This document shows, in pieces, positions 1 through 8,946 of a DNA stretch of 64,000 bases; the first letter of the stretch is position 1; every line of letters starts with the position of its first letter. The stretch spans positions 558,001-622,000 of the forward strand of contig NZ_JAKENF010000001.1 in the NCBI RefSeq assembly GCF_021491355.1. The letters are read 5' to 3'. The notes beneath the pieces are model-generated. The model searched no databases, was not told where the DNA came from, and saw only the letters and a program-made list of their open reading frames with translations. The position numbers and the translations under genes are program-made. Source of the stretch: Alitabrizicola rongguiensis. Lineage in GTDB: Bacteria > Pseudomonadota > Alphaproteobacteria > Rhodobacterales > Rhodobacteraceae.

Positions 1-1
1 C

Positions 2-358
2 AAGTCATTGCGCCAGGGCGGCGCGAACATCGGCGAAAGCTATGCGAGTGTCGAAGGCGGCGAGCTCTGGCTCATCAACGGCTATATCGCGCCCTACCTT
101 CAGGCCAAGACCTGGGGCCATGAAGAGCGGCGGCGGCGCAAGCTTCTGGTCAGCAAGAAGGAGCTGTCTCGCCTGTGGAACGCCACAGCGCGCGAGGGGA
201 TGACAATCGTTCCGATCGCCATGTATTTCAACGACCGCGGCGTGGTGAAGCTGAAGATCGGCGTGGCCAAGGGCAAGAAGCTGTCCGACAAGCGCGAGAC
301 GGAAGCCAAGCGCGACTGGGGTCGCGAAAAGGCCCGATTGTTGAAGCAGGGCGCATAA
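2..358 (+). CDS. smpB: SsrA-binding protein SmpB (5' end outside window)
   Basis: The reading frame is open to the left edge, so this is the C-terminal 118 codons of the gene. SmpB binds tmRNA and delivers it to stalled ribosomes for trans-translation. The visible part carries the family hallmarks: the KSLRQG..NIGESYA segment, then the IAPY stretch, a basic block of arginines ([10 protein letters not shown]), the [13 protein letters not shown] strand, and the basic C-terminal tail ([14 protein letters not shown]) that enters the mRNA channel. It ends at TAA 356-358. No tmRNA gene is visible in the window. Identification rests on sequence recognition and is firm; only the start is missing. Confidence 0.95.
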   Translation, partial: KSLRQGGANIGESYASVEGGELWLINGYIAPYLQAKTWGHEERRRRKLLVSKKELSRLWNATAREGMTIVPIAMYFNDRGVVKLKIGVAKGKKLSDKRETEAKRDWGREKARLLKQGA

Positions 359-462
359 TCCTTAATTTCTGCTTCATTATTCGCCAGATTGACGCATAGT
401 AACTTTGCCCGGCGCGAGGGGCACGCGACCGGGGCACCGTCATCGGCCCCGAAAGGGAATGT

Positions 463-753
463 ATGGAACAGTTGATTATTCAGCTCGTCGCCGGCGCCAT
501 CGGCGGAAATGCGGCGGGCAAGGCAATGCCGAACGCCAATCTCGGCGGCCTCGGCAACACCATTGCCGGCCTCGTCGGCGGTGGCATCCTTGGCCAGATC
601 GTCCAGATGCTGTTGAGCAGCGGCGCGGTTGACGCCGCCGCAGGCGCTGCCGGCCTCGATATTGGTTCGATCGTGGCGAACCTCGCCTCGGGCGGCATCG
701 GGGGCGCTGTGCTGACGGCGATCATCGGTATGCTGAAGAACCGCTCTGCCTGA
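463..753 (+). CDS. Small glycine/alanine-rich conserved protein
   Basis: 96 codons, ATG start, in the gap between smpB and the sulfurtransferase gene. The protein is almost entirely Gly, Ala, Leu, Ile and Val, with repeated GG and GxxxG-like spacing (AGAIGGNAAGKA, LVGGGILGQIVQML, ASGGIGGAVLTAIIGML), and ends in a short basic tail (KNRSA). This composition suggests glycine-zipper helices that insert in or associate with a membrane. No signal peptide or catalytic motif is seen. Similar small proteins are, to my knowledge, widespread and uncharacterised in Alphaproteobacteria. I do not assign a function. Confidence 0.7.
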   Translation: MEQLIIQLVAGAIGGNAAGKAMPNANLGGLGNTIAGLVGGGILGQIVQMLLSSGAVDAAAGAAGLDIGSIVANLASGGIGGAVLTAIIGMLKNRSA

Positions 754-860
754 GCGCACCTGGCCCGCGGCCCCTGCGCCGCGGGCCCTTGCCATCACGT
801 CTTGCCCAGACCCGCCGCAGCCCGCTATGGGTTGGCAGGCAATATGGATGGGGGGCGCGT

Positions 861-1712
861 ATGGCCACGGACGATCCCAAGACACTGGTCTCAACCGCCT
901 GGCTCGAGGCGCATCTGAACGACCCCGATCTGCGGATTATTGACGCGTCCTGGTACATGCCGGATGCGGGTCGCGATCCCAAGGGCGAGTATCTGGCCGC
1001 CCATATCCCCGGCGCGCGCTTTTTCGACATCGACGAGATCTCGGACCAGCGTTCGGCCCTGCCCCACATGGCGCCTCCACCCGAGAAGTTCATCAGCCGG
1101 ATGCGGGCAATGGGCGTGGGCGACGGCCACCAGGTGGTGATTTATGACGGTGCGGGCATCTTCTCGGCGCCGCGCGTCTGGTGGACCTTCCGCCTGATGG
1201 GCAAGACCGATGTTGCGGTGCTGGATGGCGGGCTGCCGAAATGGCGTGCCGAGGGGCGACCGATCGAAGATATGCCGCCGGTCCTGCGCGACCGCCACAT
1301 CACCGTGCAGCGCCAGGCAAGCCTGGTGAAGGACGTGACGCAAGTCGCCCATTCCAGCAAGCTTGGCGATGCCGAGATCGTCGATGCCCGTTCCGCCGCG
1401 CGCTTCAAGGGCGAGGCGCCCGAGCCACGCCCCGGCCTGCGCTCGGGGCATATTCCGGGCTCTAAGAACCTGCCCTGGAACGGTCTTCTCAACGCCAACG
1501 GCACGATGAAAGATCCTGATGCGCTGAAAGCGGCCTTCGTGGCGGCGGGCATCGATCTGGCCAAGCCGGTCATCACGACCTGCGGTTCGGGCGTTTCAGC
1601 GGCGATCCTGAGCCTGGCGCTGGAGCGCATCGGGCACCGGAACCACTCGCTCTACGACGGCAGCTGGGCCGAATGGGGCATGTATGACGACCTGAAGGTC
1701 GCGAAAGGATAA
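861..1712 (+). CDS. sseA: 3-mercaptopyruvate sulfurtransferase (rhodanese family)
   Basis: 283 aa with two rhodanese domains, the usual length for this family. It transfers sulfur from 3-mercaptopyruvate (or thiosulfate) to cyanide or thiol acceptors. The N-terminal domain begins at VSTAWLEAHLNDPDLRIIDASW. The C-terminal domain has the IVDARSAARFKGE strand and the active-site loop CGSGVSA with the catalytic Cys at residue 241; CG[S/T]GV[S/T]A is the mercaptopyruvate-type loop rather than the CRKGVT type of thiosulfate enzymes. I chose the ATG at 861 because the longer frame from 789 adds a non-conserved extension. The aminotransferase gene starts 4 bp after its stop, suggesting one transcript: transamination of cysteine would supply mercaptopyruvate (inference). 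Confidence 0.93.
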   Translation: MATDDPKTLVSTAWLEAHLNDPDLRIIDASWYMPDAGRDPKGEYLAAHIPGARFFDIDEISDQRSALPHMAPPPEKFISRMRAMGVGDGHQVVIYDGAGIFSAPRVWWTFRLMGKTDVAVLDGGLPKWRAEGRPIEDMPPVLRDRHITVQRQASLVKDVTQVAHSSKLGDAEIVDARSAARFKGEAPEPRPGLRSGHIPGSKNLPWNGLLNANGTMKDPDALKAAFVAAGIDLAKPVITTCGSGVSAAILSLALERIGHRNHSLYDGSWAEWGMYDDLKVAKG

Positions 1713-1716
1713 GACC

Positions 1717-2898
1717 ATGTTCGAGGCGCTGAAGCCGCAGGCGCAGGACAAGATCCTGGCGCTCATCCAGATGTTCCGCGACGATCCGCGCGACGGCAAG
1801 ATCGACCTCGGTGTGGGCGTCTACAAGGATGCAACTGGCCTGACCCCCGTCATGCGCGCGGTCAAGGCCGCCGAAAAGAAGCTGTGGGAAGAAGAGAAAA
1901 CCAAGACCTATACCGGTCTTGCGGGAGAGCCTGCCTTCCACGCCGCGATGATCGACCTGATCCTTGACGGCACAGTGCCACACGATCGCGTTGCGGCCGT
2001 CGCGACCCCGGGCGGCACCGGCGCAGTGCGGCAGGCGCTGGAGCTCATCAGGCTCGCCTCTCCACACGCCACAGTATGGATCAGCGACCCGACCTGGCCG
2101 AACCACCCATCGATCATTCGCTACCTGGGCATGCCGATGGCCGAGTACCGCTATTTCGACGCTGCAACGCGCGGGCTCGACTTCGACGGGATGATGGCCG
2201 ATCTGGCCAAGGTAAAGGCAGGCGATGTGGTCCTGCTGCACGGCTGCTGTCACAACCCCACGGGCGCCAATCCGACGCCAGATCAATGGGCCAGGATTGC
2301 CGACCTGCTGGCCGAGAAGGGCGCTGTGCCTCTGGTTGATCTTGCCTATCAGGGGTTCGGGGACGGGCTTGACGAGGATGCTGCAGCCACGCGGCTGATC
2401 GCAAAGCGCCTGCCCGAAGTTCTGATCGCCGCGTCCTGCTCAAAGAACTTCGGCATATACCGCGAACGCACGGGCATCCTGCTGGCGGTAGGCGATGCGG
2501 CAGGCAAGGCGACGGTACAGGCGAACCTCGCCTTCCTGAACCGTCAGAACTACTCGTTCCCGCCCGATCACGGGGCGCGTCTGGTCACGATGATCCTGAC
2601 CGATCCGAGCCTGCGGACGATGTGGAAGGAAGAGTTGGAGGAGGTCCGGCTGAACATGCTGGGCCTGCGCCGTCAGCTGGCCGAGGAACTGCGCCGCCTG
2701 ACCAATTCAGACCGCTTCGACTTCATCGCCAATCACCGCGGCATGTTCTCGCGCATCGGTGCGACACCGGAAGAGGTTGAGCGGCTTCGGGTCGAGCGCG
2801 GCATCTATATGGTGGGCGATTCACGGCTGAACATCGCCGGGCTGAACGCCGAAACCGTTCCGTTACTGGCGCGTGCCATCGCCGACATCGTCGCCTGA
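1717..2898 (+). CDS. tyrB: Aromatic amino-acid / aspartate aminotransferase (class I)
   Basis: 393 aa, the usual length for the fold-type I Asp/aromatic aminotransferases (AspC/TyrB branch). PLP-dependent transfer of an amino group between aromatic or acidic amino acids and 2-oxoglutarate. Visible landmarks are IDLGVGVYKD near the N-terminus, TPGGTGAVRQAL (cofactor phosphate region), HGCCHNPTGANPT (the conserved NPTG), DLAYQGFGDG, and the Schiff-base lysine in SCSKNFGIYRERTG at residue 243. The arginine near the C-terminus that binds the substrate carboxylate is plausibly in VGDSRLNIAGL. It follows sseA by 4 bp. AspC and TyrB cannot be separated reliably by eye, so the symbol is tentative. 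Confidence 0.9.
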   Translation: MFEALKPQAQDKILALIQMFRDDPRDGKIDLGVGVYKDATGLTPVMRAVKAAEKKLWEEEKTKTYTGLAGEPAFHAAMIDLILDGTVPHDRVAAVATPGGTGAVRQALELIRLASPHATVWISDPTWPNHPSIIRYLGMPMAEYRYFDAATRGLDFDGMMADLAKVKAGDVVLLHGCCHNPTGANPTPDQWARIADLLAEKGAVPLVDLAYQGFGDGLDEDAAATRLIAKRLPEVLIAASCSKNFGIYRERTGILLAVGDAAGKATVQANLAFLNRQNYSFPPDHGARLVTMILTDPSLRTMWKEELEEVRLNMLGLRRQLAEELRRLTNSDRFDFIANHRGMFSRIGATPEEVERLRVERGIYMVGDSRLNIAGLNAETVPLLARAIADIVA

Positions 2899-2906
2899 AT
2901 ACAAGT

Positions 2907-2939
2907 CGGCCCGGACGAGGGAGAGGCTCGTCCGGGCCG
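2907..2939. terminator. Hairpin between convergent tyrB and amtB
   Basis: A perfect 13-bp inverted repeat (2907-2919 with 2927-2939, 7-nt loop) lies 9 bp after the aminotransferase stop, between two convergent genes. There is no T-run on either side, so it may end transcription inefficiently or protect 3' ends. Seen directly; the role is inferred. Confidence 0.6.
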
Positions 2940-3005
2940 TAGATTGCGCGGGGGAGGAGGTCCGCGCGTGGTACGGCCCGCAAGTGTGGGCGGGCCGATT
3001 CCGGA

Positions 3006-4439
3006 TCACATGTTGTAGGCGCTTTCGCCGTGCGAGGTCTGGTCCAGACCCTGACGCTCGTCCTCGGCGCTCGGGCGCAGGCCGAACAGCAGGTCGATGA
3101 CCTTGTAGAGGACAAAGGACATCACGCCCGACCAGACCAGCGTCACAAGAACCGCCTTGATCTGTGTGGTGACCTGCGCCGCCATGTCGAACTCGCCGGC
3201 AACGGCCGGGAACTGGGTGTAGTCAAGCCAGCCCTGACCGCCAAGCGACGGGGCAGCAAGGATACCCGTTCCGATGGCGCCGACGATCCCGCCGACGCAG
3301 TGCACGCCGAACACGTCCAGCGTGTCGTCGTACTTCAGCTTGGACTTCACCGTCGAGACGAAGAAGTAGCAGATCGGCGAGACGATCAGGCCCAGCACCA
3401 CCGAGCCCATCGGGCTGGCGAAACCGGAGGCCGGCGTGATCGCGACAAGGCCCGCAACCGCACCCGTCACAGCACCCAGCATCGAGGCGCGGCCATGATG
3501 GGCCTGTTCGACAAGGCTCCAGGCCAGCGCCGCGGCAGCGGTCGCGACGAAGGTGTTGAGGAAGGCGAGCGCCGCAAGACCATTCGACTCGAGGTTCGAA
3601 CCGGCGTTGAAGCCAAACCAGCCAACCCACAGAAGCGAGGCGCCGATCATGGTCATGACCAGGCTGTGCGGCGGGGTCGCTTCCTTGCCGAAGCCGATGC
3701 GAGGGCCGATGACAAGGCAGCCAACCAGACCGGCGATGCCCGCATTGATGTGAACCACGGTGCCGCCAGCGAAGTCGAGCGCGCCCATGCCCCAGAGCAT
3801 GCCGTAGTCGGTCGGATTATCCGGCAGGAAGTCCGGGCCGGCCCAATACCAGACCATATGCGCCATCGGATAGTAGACGATGGTCGACCACAGGACGACG
3901 AACAGCATCAGCGGCCAGAACTTGACCCGTTCGGCGAAGGCGCCGACGATCAGCGCCGGCGTGATGCAGGCGAAGGTCATCTGGAAGATGACGAAGGCGT
4001 ATTCCGGGATGTAGACGTTGTTCGAGAAGGTCGCGGCATAGCTGCCGGTGCTCACGCCGGCCAGGAAGGCCTTGCTGAAGCCGCCGACGTAAGGGCTGCC
4101 GCCAGTAAAGGCCAAGCTGTAGCCGTAGACGATCCAGAGCAGCGCGGCGATCGAGACGATCATGAAGACCTGCATCAGGAGGCTGAGCATGTTCTTCGAC
4201 CGGACAAGACCACCATAAAACAGGGCTAGGGCCGGGATCGACATAAGCAGGACCAGGGCCGAGCTCACCAGCATCCAGGTCGTATCGCCCTTGTCGACCA
4301 TGCCTGCCATGGCAGCGGCGTCGGGCGCCTTGATCGGGCCAGTCACGACCTCGACGGCTGTTTCCTGCGCCCAGACCGGCAAGGCGCCGAGGCTGGCTGC
4401 CGCTGCGCCGAGCGCGAATGATTTTATCGAATTCGACAT
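3006..4439 (-). CDS. amtB: Ammonium transporter Amt/AmtB
   Basis: About 477 aa polytopic inner-membrane ammonium channel. It begins with a cleavable signal peptide (MSNSIKSFALGAAAASLGALPVWAQ), as Amt proteins of Gram-negative bacteria do. Conserved segments include DTTWMLVSSALVLLMSIPALALFYGGLVRSKN, the FDFAGGTVVHINAGIAGL region with the first pore His, WVGWFGFNAGS, and the late FGVHCVGGIVGAIGTG with the second pore His. I chose the ATG at 4439 over 4469 because the signal peptide starts there. It lies 26 bp downstream of glnK in the conserved glnK-amtB order, so the PII protein made from the same transcript probably plugs the channel when nitrogen is replete. Confidence 0.96.
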   Translation of the reverse strand: MSNSIKSFALGAAAASLGALPVWAQETAVEVVTGPIKAPDAAAMAGMVDKGDTTWMLVSSALVLLMSIPALALFYGGLVRSKNMLSLLMQVFMIVSIAALLWIVYGYSLAFTGGSPYVGGFSKAFLAGVSTGSYAATFSNNVYIPEYAFVIFQMTFACITPALIVGAFAERVKFWPLMLFVVLWSTIVYYPMAHMVWYWAGPDFLPDNPTDYGMLWGMGALDFAGGTVVHINAGIAGLVGCLVIGPRIGFGKEATPPHSLVMTMIGASLLWVGWFGFNAGSNLESNGLAALAFLNTFVATAAAALAWSLVEQAHHGRASMLGAVTGAVAGLVAITPASGFASPMGSVVLGLIVSPICYFFVSTVKSKLKYDDTLDVFGVHCVGGIVGAIGTGILAAPSLGGQGWLDYTQFPAVAGEFDMAAQVTTQIKAVLVTLVWSGVMSFVLYKVIDLLFGLRPSAEDERQGLDQTSHGESAYNM

Positions 4440-4465
4440 TGTTCTTTCTTTCCCCACCACTCGCG

Positions 4466-4804
4466 TCACAGCGCGTCGTCGTTGAGTTCGCCCGTCCGCA
4501 CCCGGACAGCCTGCAGAACATCAAGGACGAAAATCTTGCCGTCGCCGATCTTGTCGGTCTTGGCTGTCGTCCGGATCGTCTCGACCACGGATTCTGCAAG
4601 ATTGTCGCTGACCACGACTTCCAGACGGACCTTCGGCACGAAGTTCACCGCATACTCGGCACCCCGGTAGATCTCGGTATGTCCGGACTGGGAGCCGAAC
4701 CCCTTGATCTCGGTCACCATCATGCCGCGAACGCCGATGGCGGTGAGCGCTTCGCGCACCTCCTCCAGCTTGAACGGCTTGATTGCTGCAATAATGAGTT
4801 TCAC
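4466..4804 (-). CDS. glnK: Nitrogen regulatory protein PII (GlnK/GlnB)
   Basis: Signal-transduction trimer that senses 2-oxoglutarate and ATP/ADP and controls AmtB. I chose the GTG at 4804. It gives exactly 112 residues, the canonical PII length, places the uridylylated tyrosine of the T-loop (YRGAEYAVNF) at residue 51, and has AAGGGG 6 nt upstream. The ATGs at 4810 and 4819 are in-frame alternatives. Landmarks are KLIIAAIKPFKLEEVREAL at the N-terminus, EIKGFGSQSGHTEIYRG, and the C-terminal TAKTDKIGDGKIFVLDV. It is the first gene of the leftward glnK-amtB operon. The divergent intergenic region (4805-5069) contains an AT-rich block around 4925-4975 that probably holds its promoter; I could not find a clear sigma-54 box. 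Confidence 0.95.
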   Translation of the reverse strand: MKLIIAAIKPFKLEEVREALTAIGVRGMMVTEIKGFGSQSGHTEIYRGAEYAVNFVPKVRLEVVVSDNLAESVVETIRTTAKTDKIGDGKIFVLDVLQAVRVRTGELNDDAL

Positions 4805-5069
4805 GACCATCCCCTTCATGGTTGGTGGGCGACCCAGCGCGTCCCCAGCGAGATCAAGGCCGCGTGATGGAATTCCACACAAGGAAGGGGCAGACAGGTC
4901 ACGCCGAGACCAATTGCGATCTGCTCAAAAATTACACATTTTCATCGCTTCGATTAAAAATTAATCGATACACGAACACGAATCGACGGTGTCCGCGCTC
5001 CACATTCGTCACAGGACAGGCTAGAGTCGTCTTCAAAGCAGGCGCACGCAACGAACGGGCGAAACAGGC

Positions 5070-7295
5070 ATGAGCAGTACTGGCGATTGGCGACCACCCC
5101 TGGTGGCGGATCGGCGCTACATGGCACAAAGTTCCGGAGCCCGTCCGAAGAGTGGCGGCACACGCGGCTCTGGCGGAGGCGGAGGGCGAAAACCGCCGTC
5201 TTCCGGCTCGCGGACTGCGCCCAAGGGCCGCCCGCCGCGCCGCAACCCGATCAGCGCCTTTTTCGGGGGCATCTTCCGCTGGATATTCAGGGTGCTCTGG
5301 GGGATCGGCTGGCGCGTTGCCTTCCTGCTCGCAATCGCGGTAGGGACCTCGACGCTTTATTTCTACCAGAAGCTCCCGGAGCTTTCGGACCTGCTCGACG
5401 GTCGCGCCCGCGGGTCTGTCACGCTGCTTGACCGCAACGGCGATGTCTTCGCCTGGCGCGGCGAAACCTTCGGCGGTCAGATTGATGCGCAGCACGTCTC
5501 CCCCAATCTGCGAAACGCCATCGTCGCAACTGAAGACCGTCGGTTCTACTATCATCTCGGGATCAGCCCGCGCGGCATCATCGGCGCCATGCGCATCAAC
5601 CTGGCTGAAGGGCGCGGCCCGCTGGAAGGCAACGGCGGCTCGACCATCACCCAGCAGGTCGCCAAGCTGCTCTGCCTTGGCGTGCCCTACGATCAGGCCA
5701 ACTGGAAATCGGAAGCGGATTACGAGGCCGATTGCCGGTCGGGCGGGGTCTACCGCAAGATCAAGGAAGTGCCCTTCGCCCTTGCTCTCGAGGCCAAGTA
5801 TTCCAAGGACGAGATCCTGACGATCTACCTCAACCGCGCTTATCTCGGCGCGGGCACACGAGGGTTCGAGGCCGCCGCCCAGCGGTATTTCGGCAAGTCC
5901 GCAAATGACGTAACCCCGGCCGAGGCGGCGATGCTGGCAGGCCTGCTCAAGGCACCGTCCTATTACGCGCCGACCAACAACCTGGAACGGTCACGCGAGC
6001 GGGCGAACATCATCATCGGCCTGATGGAAGAGGAAGGCTACCTGACCAAGGAGCAGGCCGACGAGGCGCATGCGCATCCGGCGAAGTTGTCTGCAGCCGC
6101 GGCGGCCCGGTCGGGCGGCTTCTTCGCCGACTGGGTGATGGATTCCGGCCCCTCCTACCTGACGCGGAACACGACTGAGGACGTCATCATCCGCACGACA
6201 TACGACCAGCGGATACAGAAGGCCGCGGAGACGGCGCTGAACGATGTCTTCGCGACAAAGCTTAAGGAAGGGTCCAAGGCGCAGGCCGCTGTCGTTGTCA
6301 TGTCGGCCGACGGCGCCGTGCGGGCGATGGTGGGCGGCCGCAACACCGCCGATGCCGGCGCGTTCAACCGCGCGACCCAAGCACTTCGGCAGACGGGTTC
6401 GAGCTTCAAGCCGTTTGTCTATGCCGCCGCGCTCGACCTTGGCTATTCGCCCAGCGATTATGTCGATGACAGCCCGCTGACGCTATACACCCCGGGTTCC
6501 GGCAATTGGTCGCCCGACAACTACGACCACGAATACCATGGCGTCATCACGCTGACCGACGCGCTTGCCGAGTCCCGCAACATTCCGGCGGTGAAGGTGT
6601 CCGAGGCAGCGGGGCGCGACAATGTCCGCCGCGTTGCCAGCGGCTTCGGCATCACCTCGAACCTTGCAGACGGTCCGGCACTTGCGCTTGGCGTGTCGGA
6701 GGCCACGCTGATCGACATGACGGGCGCCTATGCCGGCATCCTGAACGGCGGCTCGGCGGTTCAGCCCTATGGCCTGACCGATCTGCGGCTGATGGGCGAC
6801 GACACTCCGCTGATGGGCCAGGAGGGCGGCCTGGGGGAACGTGTCATCTCCGAACAGGCCGCGCGGGAGCTAACCTACATGATGACTCAGGTCGTCGAAC
6901 GCGGCACCGGACGCCGCGCCATGCTGTCCGACCGGCAGGTGGCGGGCAAGACTGGCACAACGCAGGCCGCCCGCGACGCCTGGTTCCTCGGTTTCTCGGC
7001 CGACTACGTGACCGGGGTCTGGATGGGCTATGACGACAACACACCGATGCAAGGCGTGACCGGTGGTGGCCTGCCTGCCGAAATCTGGCACGAGGTGATG
7101 GTGCGCGTGGAAGAAGGCCTGCCACCCAAGCCGCTGCCGATGATCATCCCCGAACCACGCCTTCCGCCCGTGGCGCAGGCGTCGCCGGGCAATAGCGGCG
7201 CGAACCCGGCCCCCGCTGGCGGCAACCGCAACCAAGGCGAAGGCGGCTTCTTCCAGCAGGTCTTCAGCGCCTTCGGCAAGAACAGGCAGGACTGA
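5070..7295 (+). CDS. Bifunctional penicillin-binding protein 1A-type transglycosylase/transpeptidase
   Basis: 741 aa class A PBP that polymerises and cross-links peptidoglycan in the periplasm. Order: a basic, Gly/Pro-rich cytoplasmic tail (about residues 1-60), one membrane helix (about 75-100), a GT51 glycosyltransferase domain with the catalytic glutamate of ATEDRRFYYH at residue 155 and GGSTITQQ, then a transpeptidase domain with the SxxK motif TGSSFK (nucleophile Ser444), an SRN motif near 510 and KTGTT at 627. The C-terminus is a Pro/Gly/Asn-rich tail. The start could instead be the ATG at 5121; neither has a strong ribosome binding site. A strong hairpin follows at 7304. Closest to the PbpC/MrcA families; I leave the symbol blank. 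Confidence 0.93.
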   Translation: MSSTGDWRPPLVADRRYMAQSSGARPKSGGTRGSGGGGGRKPPSSGSRTAPKGRPPRRNPISAFFGGIFRWIFRVLWGIGWRVAFLLAIAVGTSTLYFYQKLPELSDLLDGRARGSVTLLDRNGDVFAWRGETFGGQIDAQHVSPNLRNAIVATEDRRFYYHLGISPRGIIGAMRINLAEGRGPLEGNGGSTITQQVAKLLCLGVPYDQANWKSEADYEADCRSGGVYRKIKEVPFALALEAKYSKDEILTIYLNRAYLGAGTRGFEAAAQRYFGKSANDVTPAEAAMLAGLLKAPSYYAPTNNLERSRERANIIIGLMEEEGYLTKEQADEAHAHPAKLSAAAAARSGGFFADWVMDSGPSYLTRNTTEDVIIRTTYDQRIQKAAETALNDVFATKLKEGSKAQAAVVVMSADGAVRAMVGGRNTADAGAFNRATQALRQTGSSFKPFVYAAALDLGYSPSDYVDDSPLTLYTPGSGNWSPDNYDHEYHGVITLTDALAESRNIPAVKVSEAAGRDNVRRVASGFGITSNLADGPALALGVSEATLIDMTGAYAGILNGGSAVQPYGLTDLRLMGDDTPLMGQEGGLGERVISEQAARELTYMMTQVVERGTGRRAMLSDRQVAGKTGTTQAARDAWFLGFSADYVTGVWMGYDDNTPMQGVTGGGLPAEIWHEVMVRVEEGLPPKPLPMIIPEPRLPPVAQASPGNSGANPAPAGGNRNQGEGGFFQQVFSAFGKNRQD

Positions 7296-7303
7296 TCCCT
7301 AAC

Positions 7304-7336
7304 GAAGAAGGGCGGCCAAATGGACCGCCCTTCTTC
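7304..7336. terminator. Bidirectional terminator between PBP gene and mlaC
   Basis: A perfect 12-bp stem (7304-7315 with 7325-7336, 9-nt loop; arms GAAGAAGGGCGG and CCGCCCTTCTTC) sits between the convergent PBP and mlaC genes. The outer base pairs provide pyrimidine-rich tails in both directions. The palindrome is seen directly; termination is inferred. Confidence 0.7.
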
Positions 7337-7358
7337 CCCATCGTGCGCTGCTGCGACG

Positions 7359-7964
7359 TCAGGTCTTCTTCAACTGCGCAATGAGCTTGTCCAGATCGCC
7401 GCCCTGCTTGTCGAGCATTGCGCCGATTTCGGTCCGCTCGGTCGACAGCATGTTTACGCCCTCGATGATGAGGTTGAAGAACTTGTCCCGCCCGGACTTG
7501 TCCGAGACATGCCAGCGCAGATCGAACGGCGCCTCGCCCTGCAGATAGGCCGTCGAGATCACCTCGTAATAGCTCTTGAGCGGCTGGGCGCCCGTGACCT
7601 CGATCCGCCCGCCGATGAATTCGCGGAAGCGCCGGCCATACTTGCGCGAGATGTAGCCCTGATAGGCTTGGGTGAAGGCCTTCATCTGGGCCGGGCTCGC
7701 CTGACGCGCCGCCGGGCCCAGGGCCGACCGCGCAATTGCCTGAACGTCAGCGTACTTGGCAAAGATCTGCTCGAACTTTGCCAGCATCTGCGCCTCGGAT
7801 GCGCCAGAGTTGATGACCGCAGTGACCTGGCCCGTCACCTCGTTGATGAGCGCACGCGCCTGGTCGACGGTCAGCGCCAGCGCACCACGCGGGAGCAATA
7901 CGGCGGTGGCCATAGCGCCAAGGCCAAGCCCAAGCACTGTCCGGCGATTGGTTTCAGTTGCCAT
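7359..7964 (-). CDS. mlaC: Phospholipid-binding periplasmic protein MlaC
   Basis: 201 aa soluble periplasmic lipid carrier of the Mla outer-membrane lipid asymmetry system, MlaC/Ttg2D family. It starts with a twin-arginine-like signal (MATETNRRTVLGLGLG followed by a hydrophobic stretch to RGALA). The mature part has the typical FEQIFAKYADVQAIARSALG, the YISRKYGRRFREFIGG block, and a C-terminal VNMLSTERTEIGAMLDKQGGDLDKLIAQLK. I use the ATG at 7964; the much longer open frame upstream lies inside mlaA. The start overlaps the mlaA stop by 11 bp, showing translational coupling. In most Proteobacteria mlaC sits with mlaFED; here it is only with mlaA. Confidence 0.92.
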   Translation of the reverse strand: MATETNRRTVLGLGLGAMATAVLLPRGALALTVDQARALINEVTGQVTAVINSGASEAQMLAKFEQIFAKYADVQAIARSALGPAARQASPAQMKAFTQAYQGYISRKYGRRFREFIGGRIEVTGAQPLKSYYEVISTAYLQGEAPFDLRWHVSDKSGRDKFFNLIIEGVNMLSTERTEIGAMLDKQGGDLDKLIAQLKKT

Positions 7965-8757
7965 TGCTGTCCTCGTAGGGGTCAATGAAGCTATCGTCTG
8001 CATATGGGTCTTCGAAGCCGTTCGCGCCATCCGAGCTTGTCGTCTGACCCAGACTGTAGCGCCTGTTCTGAAGATAGAGGAGGCGCGCCTGAGCATAGCT
8101 GTCGGCACTTTCATATAGAATGGAGTCGATCGTCGCCGAATACCTGTCACGATAATTGAGATCGTCAACCACGACCAATCCATAGGCGGCAAGTGCCTCA
8201 CCAGTGGGAAGGACATACCAGATCGGATCCAGCACCAGATCGCCGATCCGGCCAAACATGTCGCGCTCGGTCGATGGACCGAAAACCGGCAGTTCGACGT
8301 AGTTTCCTTCGCCGAACCCCCAGACATGCAGCGTCTCGCCGAAATCCGTGGGCTGCTCGGGAAGGCCCGCGACGGTCGAGACATCGACCAACCCGCCAAA
8401 GCCGAGTGTGCTGTTGATCGCGAACCGCACGGTATTCTCGACCGCCTTGCCCAGCCGAAGCTGCAGAATGTTGTTCACGATGTCGTTCGGCACCGCGAGA
8501 TTCGAGGCGAAGTTCGACAGCCCTCGGCGCAACGGACCCGGCTGAACCTCGCTGACCCCAGCAGAAACCGGTCGGACAAAGAACTTGTCGATCGCCTTGT
8601 TGGCCTCATGTACTTCGCGGTTATCTGCCTCTTTCGGATCCTTGATGCCCGTCGGCGCTGGAGCGGGTCCGCAGGACACCAGCACGCCAAGGGCCAGGCA
8701 CGTCAGAAGGACGTGCCTCTGAGCGGAAAGCAGACGCAGGATGGAGATCAGGGGCAT
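7954..8757 (-). CDS. mlaA: Outer-membrane lipoprotein MlaA (VacJ)
   Basis: Lipoprotein that removes misplaced phospholipids from the outer leaflet of the outer membrane and hands them to MlaC. A signal peptide ends at the lipobox LVSC, followed by GPAPAPTG. The MlaA domain shows the family pattern NREVHEANKAIDKFFVRP, NFASNLAVPNDIVNNILQ, RFAINSTLGFGGLVDVST, the DFGETLHVWGFGEGNYVELPVFGPST block and DLVLDPIWYV. The C-terminus is acidic (PYADDSFIDPYEDS). The ATG at 8757 is preferred; a TTG at 8778 is the only longer start in frame. First gene of the leftward mlaA-mlaC pair. Confidence 0.93.
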   Translation of the reverse strand: MPLISILRLLSAQRHVLLTCLALGVLVSCGPAPAPTGIKDPKEADNREVHEANKAIDKFFVRPVSAGVSEVQPGPLRRGLSNFASNLAVPNDIVNNILQLRLGKAVENTVRFAINSTLGFGGLVDVSTVAGLPEQPTDFGETLHVWGFGEGNYVELPVFGPSTERDMFGRIGDLVLDPIWYVLPTGEALAAYGLVVVDDLNYRDRYSATIDSILYESADSYAQARLLYLQNRRYSLGQTTSSDGANGFEDPYADDSFIDPYEDSNGN

Positions 8758-8946
8758 CAGGCGGGTTTCTCGATACAATGGCGTCTGATCTAGCGTTCCG
8801 GGACCAGAGGCAAGCCATAAGAAGCCCGCAAGGGGAACGCAATGATCGAGCGTGTCCGATGCGCGACGGTTCGCTCGCCCTCGTCTCTTGCTGCCCCTTC
8901 CGCGCCCGGCTAGCCTTCGCCAAACGCAACCGCGCCGGAGCTCGAT

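Noticed and set aside
4805-5069. Search for a sigma-54/NtrC promoter upstream of glnK
   Set aside because: No TGGC-N8-TGC-like box found by eye on the minus strand; only a general AT-rich block is present.
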